A stretch of 64,000 bases of DNA from Bacillota bacterium (GTDB lineage: Bacteria > Bacillota > Clostridia > Lachnospirales > Lachnospiraceae). Both the position numbers and the translations under genes were made by a program. The notes beneath the pieces are model-generated. The model saw nothing but the letters and a program-made list of their open reading frames with translations, did not search any database and was not told where the DNA came from. Within the stretch, counting starts at the first letter, position 1. Every line of letters begins with the position of its first letter. Shown in pieces: positions 59,856 through 64,000 of the stretch. The stretch is taken from NCBI GenBank assembly GCA_023407575.1, contig JAEYLX010000049.1, forward strand, positions 310,001 to 374,000, in the 5' to 3' direction.

Positions 59856-60593
59856 TTAGTAGTCAATCTTCTCTAGATAGAGGCCACAAGCCTCGGCCAG
59901 ATTACCTGTCTTATCCCTTTCTTTTGCCTTAATAATATCCGGAATATCCTCTCCATTTAAATTACCAAGACCAACCTCAATTAAAGTTCCTACCATCCAT
60001 CTTACCATATTGTATAGGAAGCCATCCCCAGTTATTCTTATATTGATAAAACCATTTTCCTCTTCCATAAAAACTGCATGTATATTACGTACCATGCTTT
60101 TCTTCTTTGATTTTGCATTCGAAAAAGCGGTAAAATCATGTTCACCAAGAAAATAGATTGAAGCCTCTTTCATCAAAGTAATATCTAACCCTTCCTTAAC
60201 ATGCATACTATACTTACGCATAAATGGATTGCTATGGTCTTTGTTCCATATCTTATATTGATAGGTTTTTGACTTGGCATTGTATCTTGCATGGAAGTTA
60301 TCTGGGACAGATGTTACCTTAATTACACAGATATCCTGGGGTAAATATTGATTAAGATAACTTTTTATCTGATCCTCCGGCTTATACTCTTTTAATATAA
60401 AATTAGCTATTTGAGCAAGGGCATGAACTCCGGCATCGGTACGGCTACAACCAATAATCTCTATTTCCTGTCCGGCAAACTGGGTCAGTACCTGTTCAAT
60501 TCTTCCCTGAATTGTATTTTCTGCTTTCCCAAGTCTTTGCCAGCCTTTATAACGGCTACCATCATATTGAATTGTCAGGCAATAATTGTACAT
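59856..60593 (-). CDS. truA: tRNA pseudouridine synthase A
   Basis: Makes pseudouridine at positions 38-40 of the tRNA anticodon stem. 245 residues, typical length. The catalytic Asp is in GCSRTDAGVHALAQ near residue 52, and DGFLYNMVRWMVGTLIEVG near the C-terminus is characteristic. AAGGAG precedes the ATG. Confidence 0.95.
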   Translation of the reverse strand: MYNYCLTIQYDGSRYKGWQRLGKAENTIQGRIEQVLTQFAGQEIEIIGCSRTDAGVHALAQIANFILKEYKPEDQIKSYLNQYLPQDICVIKVTSVPDNFHARYNAKSKTYQYKIWNKDHSNPFMRKYSMHVKEGLDITLMKEASIYFLGEHDFTAFSNAKSKKKSMVRNIHAVFMEEENGFINIRITGDGFLYNMVRWMVGTLIEVGLGNLNGEDIPDIIKAKERDKTGNLAEACGLYLEKIDY

Positions 60594-60647
60594 TTCCGCT
60601 CCTTAATAAATCCACTTATCACTCGTATAAGCTTCCTCTTCTGTGTT

Positions 60648-60842
60648 TTACTTATTCTTTTTTATACGTTTATTAACATAAAGCATTATAGTAAATATTA
60701 ACAAATACAAAAAAGTAACTACCGTCAGCGTTAATCCTCTTTCTTCATTGGAACCATCTGCAAAAAGTACCGGTCCAACGCCAAAAAAGGTGAGTAATAC
60801 TAGGATAATAACTAAGCAACAGTTTATAATAATTCTTGCCAC
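60648..60842 (-). CDS. Small two-TM protein (GTG start)
   Basis: Sixty-four residues with two membrane helices (about 4-26 and 37-56) and a basic end (NKRIKKNK). GTG start seven bases after GGAGG; no ATG fits that site. Family not recognised. It follows the DUF3160 gene by 19 bases. Confidence 0.55.
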   Translation of the reverse strand: MARIIINCCLVIILVLLTFFGVGPVLFADGSNEERGLTLTVVTFLYLLIFTIMLYVNKRIKKNK

Positions 60843-60861
60843 TCTACAACCTCCATTTTAT

Positions 60862-63159
60862 TTATTCCGCAAGGTTCTCCCAAATTGTTTCTAACGAAAT
60901 AATTTCAACATTATTATCTAACGTTTTAAAGGAACTTATCCATTCCGGTTGTTTTGGCAATTGATCTGAAACTTCATCAAATTTAATATAATCTCCGTAC
61001 TCTTCCTGAACAACATTAATTCCCTGTAGTTTCCACCACTCTTCATCTGTAAGCCTTTGATTACTTGTAAACTCATAAAAACTATACACGCTGCCCATAG
61101 ACAAATATAAACTACCGTTATAAGGAACTACCACATAAATCTCATCAAAATATCCCGTACCTAAGGTAAGATAGCTCTCTCCTCCGGTAGCAATATCCGT
61201 AACTAACATATCTGTCGGATCTTTTACCGTAAAATCTCCTGTTGAACCCGTTGTAATATTATTAATAATATTTTCAATTGTGCCGCCGCACCATAATAAT
61301 TCCCTTACTTCCTGCTCGCTTAGAGCCTCATTTCTTAGTTCCTTAATGGAGCAGGTAATTAATAGATTTAAAAATTCCTTATACTCCTCTATCCCTTCAC
61401 TCAACACATCATTAAGCATGCCTTTATCTTTTAATACTTCATTTGTGGCGTCTGTCAGGAATAGAAGTTTATAATATAACTCGACATTTGGCTCTACATA
61501 TTGTTGCTCTGCAGTAGCTATTGGTCCTCCCATTTCTGCTGCAGACTGTTTTCCATATAGGACAGTATCATGCTTCAGTTCGGTATAGCTTCCCAGGGCA
61601 GTATTCAAAGATTTATACTTCCAGGCTTCGTTTTGCATAAAGAAAGGCATCCCAGAGTCACTTCCATACTCTGTGAGTACTGATTGAATAGAAGATAACC
61701 AACCACGGTAAAGATTACCCTGCCAAGAACCAGCACTATACTTCCCTACCTCTTCTTCTAACTTCTGATATCTCTGTGTATACTCCGGCCAGCTTTCCTG
61801 TGGCTTATATACATGAAAGAGCAGGTTTTCTGCCGTATCACTTCCAAGCACACCCATAACGTCAAGAGCTGTGGGTATTGGTCTTATAATCGGCTCCACT
61901 AAGGTCTGTAAAATATCACTGTCCAAAATGTACCTCTGCCCCATGAACTTAAATTGTTTTTCTGTGGGTTGGTCACTTTCCAGATAGACTGCTTGAATTT
62001 GTGGCTCTGGAAGTTCCTTCACTGCAGCAATTAGCTTCTCTTTATATTCTTCATCATTATAAGAATTGGGGTCTTCCTGCCCAGCAAACACTTTATTACG
62101 TAATCCATTTAAGGTAAATACATTAATATCATCAGACAATCCCACATATTGTGAGGTTGGTTGATATATATCTGACCAAAGCTGTGCATCGCTGATTTCT
62201 TCTGATTCTGCAATTGTAGTGAAATTAATTAACAGAGCTTGCAGCACATTATCATATAGGATTTCCCCATCTTTCTCCAAGGCAAGAGGTGAATAACCGA
62301 ACCACATCATTGCTTTAAAATATCGACCCAGTTCTTCTGCTCTGGTGTAATGTCCTCTAACTGTAAACTGAGAATAGTCTAAATCAACCTGTAATAACGG
62401 GGAACGAGTTACTCCTTCAGCAGCTGCTATTAAATCATATTCCTGTTTTGCAAGCTCTAGTATGGAAGGCTCTACGTTAACAGGCACTTCACTGGTACCA
62501 AGTACAAGCATGCGGGCTACAAGGAAATAAACTATATTCTTATTTTGAAGCAGGGTTAACTCTTCCTCCTTTAGCTGCTCTTGAAGTAATATAGACTTCT
62601 CCAGCATCTGCTTAGTCATAAGGTCAAGGTCCTTATAAAGATAGTTCAGTTCTACCCCCATCAGCGATTTATCATAAAACTGATGATATAGATGAAGTGC
62701 TACATCTGTGGTAACAAAGCTTGGAATTCCCCTATATTCGTTAGAATCATAAACATAATTTATTCTTGTCATATTGGAAGGAAGAACTACAAAACCATTT
62801 GATACCAGCATATTCCTTTGTTCCTCAGTAAAACCGCTGAACTGATTGATATTTTCAATATTAGATAAATCCTTTGCTATGGTATAGGGTGCTACATTTG
62901 CCTCATAAGCTGGTACCTCATAACCTGATTGCTCTAGCTCGACTGTTTGTATTGCTGCCCAGGCTTTATCCAGCTTTAATAACGTTTCTACAGTCTGCGA
63001 ACCATTGTCTGGATTGGAAGCTTCCACTGCTTCGGTAATATCCGTAGCTACCTGCTTCGGCGTTGGTGAGTTTACTCCAGTCTGTACATCATCTTTTTTA
63101 CTCTTACATCCCGTAATAATCAAACATAGACATAATACAACTACTATAACCCTTTTCAT
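60862..63159 (-). CDS. DUF3160 lipoprotein
   Basis: Large surface lipoprotein, 765 residues. Signal MKRVIVVVLCLCLIITGCK with lipidated Cys18. The remainder matches the DUF3160 family (FVTTDVALHLYHQFYDKSLM near 145; AMMWFGYSPL near 280; KYKSLNTALGSYTELKHDTV near 530). It is mostly helical, with a beta-rich C-terminus. Function unknown; some relatives are found with polysaccharide systems. GAAAGGGG precedes the ATG. Confidence 0.86.
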   Translation of the reverse strand: MKRVIVVVLCLCLIITGCKSKKDDVQTGVNSPTPKQVATDITEAVEASNPDNGSQTVETLLKLDKAWAAIQTVELEQSGYEVPAYEANVAPYTIAKDLSNIENINQFSGFTEEQRNMLVSNGFVVLPSNMTRINYVYDSNEYRGIPSFVTTDVALHLYHQFYDKSLMGVELNYLYKDLDLMTKQMLEKSILLQEQLKEEELTLLQNKNIVYFLVARMLVLGTSEVPVNVEPSILELAKQEYDLIAAAEGVTRSPLLQVDLDYSQFTVRGHYTRAEELGRYFKAMMWFGYSPLALEKDGEILYDNVLQALLINFTTIAESEEISDAQLWSDIYQPTSQYVGLSDDINVFTLNGLRNKVFAGQEDPNSYNDEEYKEKLIAAVKELPEPQIQAVYLESDQPTEKQFKFMGQRYILDSDILQTLVEPIIRPIPTALDVMGVLGSDTAENLLFHVYKPQESWPEYTQRYQKLEEEVGKYSAGSWQGNLYRGWLSSIQSVLTEYGSDSGMPFFMQNEAWKYKSLNTALGSYTELKHDTVLYGKQSAAEMGGPIATAEQQYVEPNVELYYKLLFLTDATNEVLKDKGMLNDVLSEGIEEYKEFLNLLITCSIKELRNEALSEQEVRELLWCGGTIENIINNITTGSTGDFTVKDPTDMLVTDIATGGESYLTLGTGYFDEIYVVVPYNGSLYLSMGSVYSFYEFTSNQRLTDEEWWKLQGINVVQEEYGDYIKFDEVSDQLPKQPEWISSFKTLDNNVEIISLETIWENLAE

Positions 63160-63227
63160 AAATACCCCTTTCTGCCGCTATCGCGGTACTTTCGTTAATA
63201 CACCAGTGTACTATATAATTATCATTA

Positions 63228-63980
63228 CTAACGTCCCTCTGTTGAATTCAATTCTACTATCTTTCCACCTTTTAGCGTCAAATAACACTCAATCTGATTT
63301 TCTGTCCCATAAATCATTCTTATTAAATTTTCGCCGCAAATTGTTATTTCCTTAATATTTTGATACTCTTCACTTTCTGCCAACTTTAGAAAGCCAAAAT
63401 CAAACCAGTAATAAACTCCCAGCTTTTCCAGCTTTTGCTCAGTTTCTTCCACAAGAATAATCTCCTCCCCTGGTATAGAAACTAAGTCCCCTATATAAAC
63501 TTGATTCCAGTTCCCACCGATCTGGGACCCAGTCCATTTTTTGACCAATGCATTATTTTCATAGTTAAATAGAAATAATCGATTTTTTATTTGCTTATCA
63601 TAATGCGTTGTCTTATTCACTACCGTTATTATCTCCATAACATCGTCCCCATCAACATCTGCTAAGTCAATCTTCCAAGGACTTAAATCCTGAAAATTAT
63701 TCTCGTATTTTCGATTATATTTTTTTCCTTCTGACTCCAAAATAACAAAGTAATTACCATAATCTGTTCTTCCATTGGTACTTATGATGAGATATGCCAA
63801 ATCTCCTTCTTCCACTCCATCAATTAGTGTTTCCCCTTTATGGAGATACTCCTCCCATTTTGAAGTTCCCTTTCTATCCATATGACCTGATTTAAAAATT
63901 GCTCCACAAATGCATAGTATAACTATCAATAAAAGTAATAATTTCCATAAACCAAATACAATTGTATTTCTTTTTTTCAC
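63228..63980 (-). CDS. Membrane-anchored protein with an FG-GAP-like repeat (GTG start)
   Basis: Two hundred fifty residues. A basic start and one membrane helix (about 9-28) anchor the protein, with the rest outside. DLADVDGDDVMEIITVV at about 98-114 is a calcium-loop motif of the FG-GAP/VCBS type, and DYGNYFVILES and VYIGDLVSIPGEEIILV look like further blades. GTG start seven bases after GGAGG; an ATG nearby is in another frame and ends soon. It is upstream of the DUF3160 gene and may share its transcript. Confidence 0.68.
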   Translation of the reverse strand: MKKRNTIVFGLWKLLLLLIVILCICGAIFKSGHMDRKGTSKWEEYLHKGETLIDGVEEGDLAYLIISTNGRTDYGNYFVILESEGKKYNRKYENNFQDLSPWKIDLADVDGDDVMEIITVVNKTTHYDKQIKNRLFLFNYENNALVKKWTGSQIGGNWNQVYIGDLVSIPGEEIILVEETEQKLEKLGVYYWFDFGFLKLAESEEYQNIKEITICGENLIRMIYGTENQIECYLTLKGGKIVELNSTEGR

Positions 63981-64000
63981 TCATAGCCTCCGCACATGCA

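Noticed and set aside
1..64000. CRISPR arrays, insertion sequences, integrases, phage genes, tRNA and rRNA genes
   Set aside because: I looked for regular direct repeats, transposase or integrase motifs, and tRNA arm sequences and saw none in the window.

Overview
The window is AT-rich DNA from a spore-forming anaerobic Firmicute, most likely a Clostridia of the Lachnospirales type. The evidence is gene content: superoxide reductase, [FeFe]-hydrogenase maturases HydE and HydG, a pyrophosphate-type phosphofructokinase, spore genes (CotF-like coat protein, LysM/GH18 spore-cortex-type protein, GerMN lipoprotein), strong AGGAGG ribosome sites and many TTG starts. I see no rRNA, tRNA, CRISPR array, insertion sequence or prophage. 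It reads as chromosomal backbone with small decayed patches.

Layout. 1-1366: lactate permease (cut by the left edge) and its FadR/LldR-type regulator, with two operators and a hairpin in the permease leader. 1672-8348: a zinc-ribbon/TPR/vWA membrane protein, CorA, an HD-GYP phosphodiesterase and a beta-CASP nuclease-like protein. 8472-10718: an alkD pseudogene, a 119-bp inverted repeat, superoxide reductase, and a His/Met-rich MarR regulator whose promoter carries three copies of one palindrome. 10828-16424: xanthine phosphoribosyltransferase plus a BMP-type nucleoside/purine ABC importer in one direction. 16639-19932: starch-binding surface protein, LysM/GH18 protein, Ca2+/H+ antiporter. 20286-28703: YcaQ-like protein, histidine phosphatase, Nudix, Ntn-hydrolase, YyaL-like protein with a broken partial copy upstream, secreted peptidoglycan-binding protein, and a MarR-DegV pair. 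29139-33270: CcdA-thioredoxin fusion, then a MutS2-like ATPase behind a 450-nt leader.

33386-40639: diguanylate cyclase, spore coat protein, a phosphotransferase, hydG-hydE behind a 200-nt structured leader, and small acetyltransferases. 40678-51259: a run of short single-domain enzymes (nitrilase family, PNPOx-like, APH-like, HAD, Nudix, GNAT, Fpg-like glycosylase) mixed with unrecognised membrane proteins. 51424-51973: a guanidine-I (ykkC) riboswitch with terminator in front of an SMR/Gdx exporter. 52160-63980: GerMN lipoprotein, large GNAT-like protein, a three-gene ABC exporter preceded by a leader peptide and terminator, PPi-type PFK, DUF503, TruA, DUF3160 lipoprotein and an FG-GAP-like membrane protein.

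The strongest theme is conditional transcription termination. The ABC exporter has a promoter, a 21-codon leader ORF, a hairpin overlapping the end of that ORF, an anti-terminator pairing and a strong terminator, which is the full layout of ribosome-mediated attenuation. The MutS2-like gene has a similar layout (promoter, 12-codon leader ORF, two terminators), and MutS2 proteins are known to act on stalled ribosomes, so both may answer to translation stress. The hyd leader and the lctP leader are two more candidate controls. All functional statements are from reading the sequence; no database search or folding program was run.
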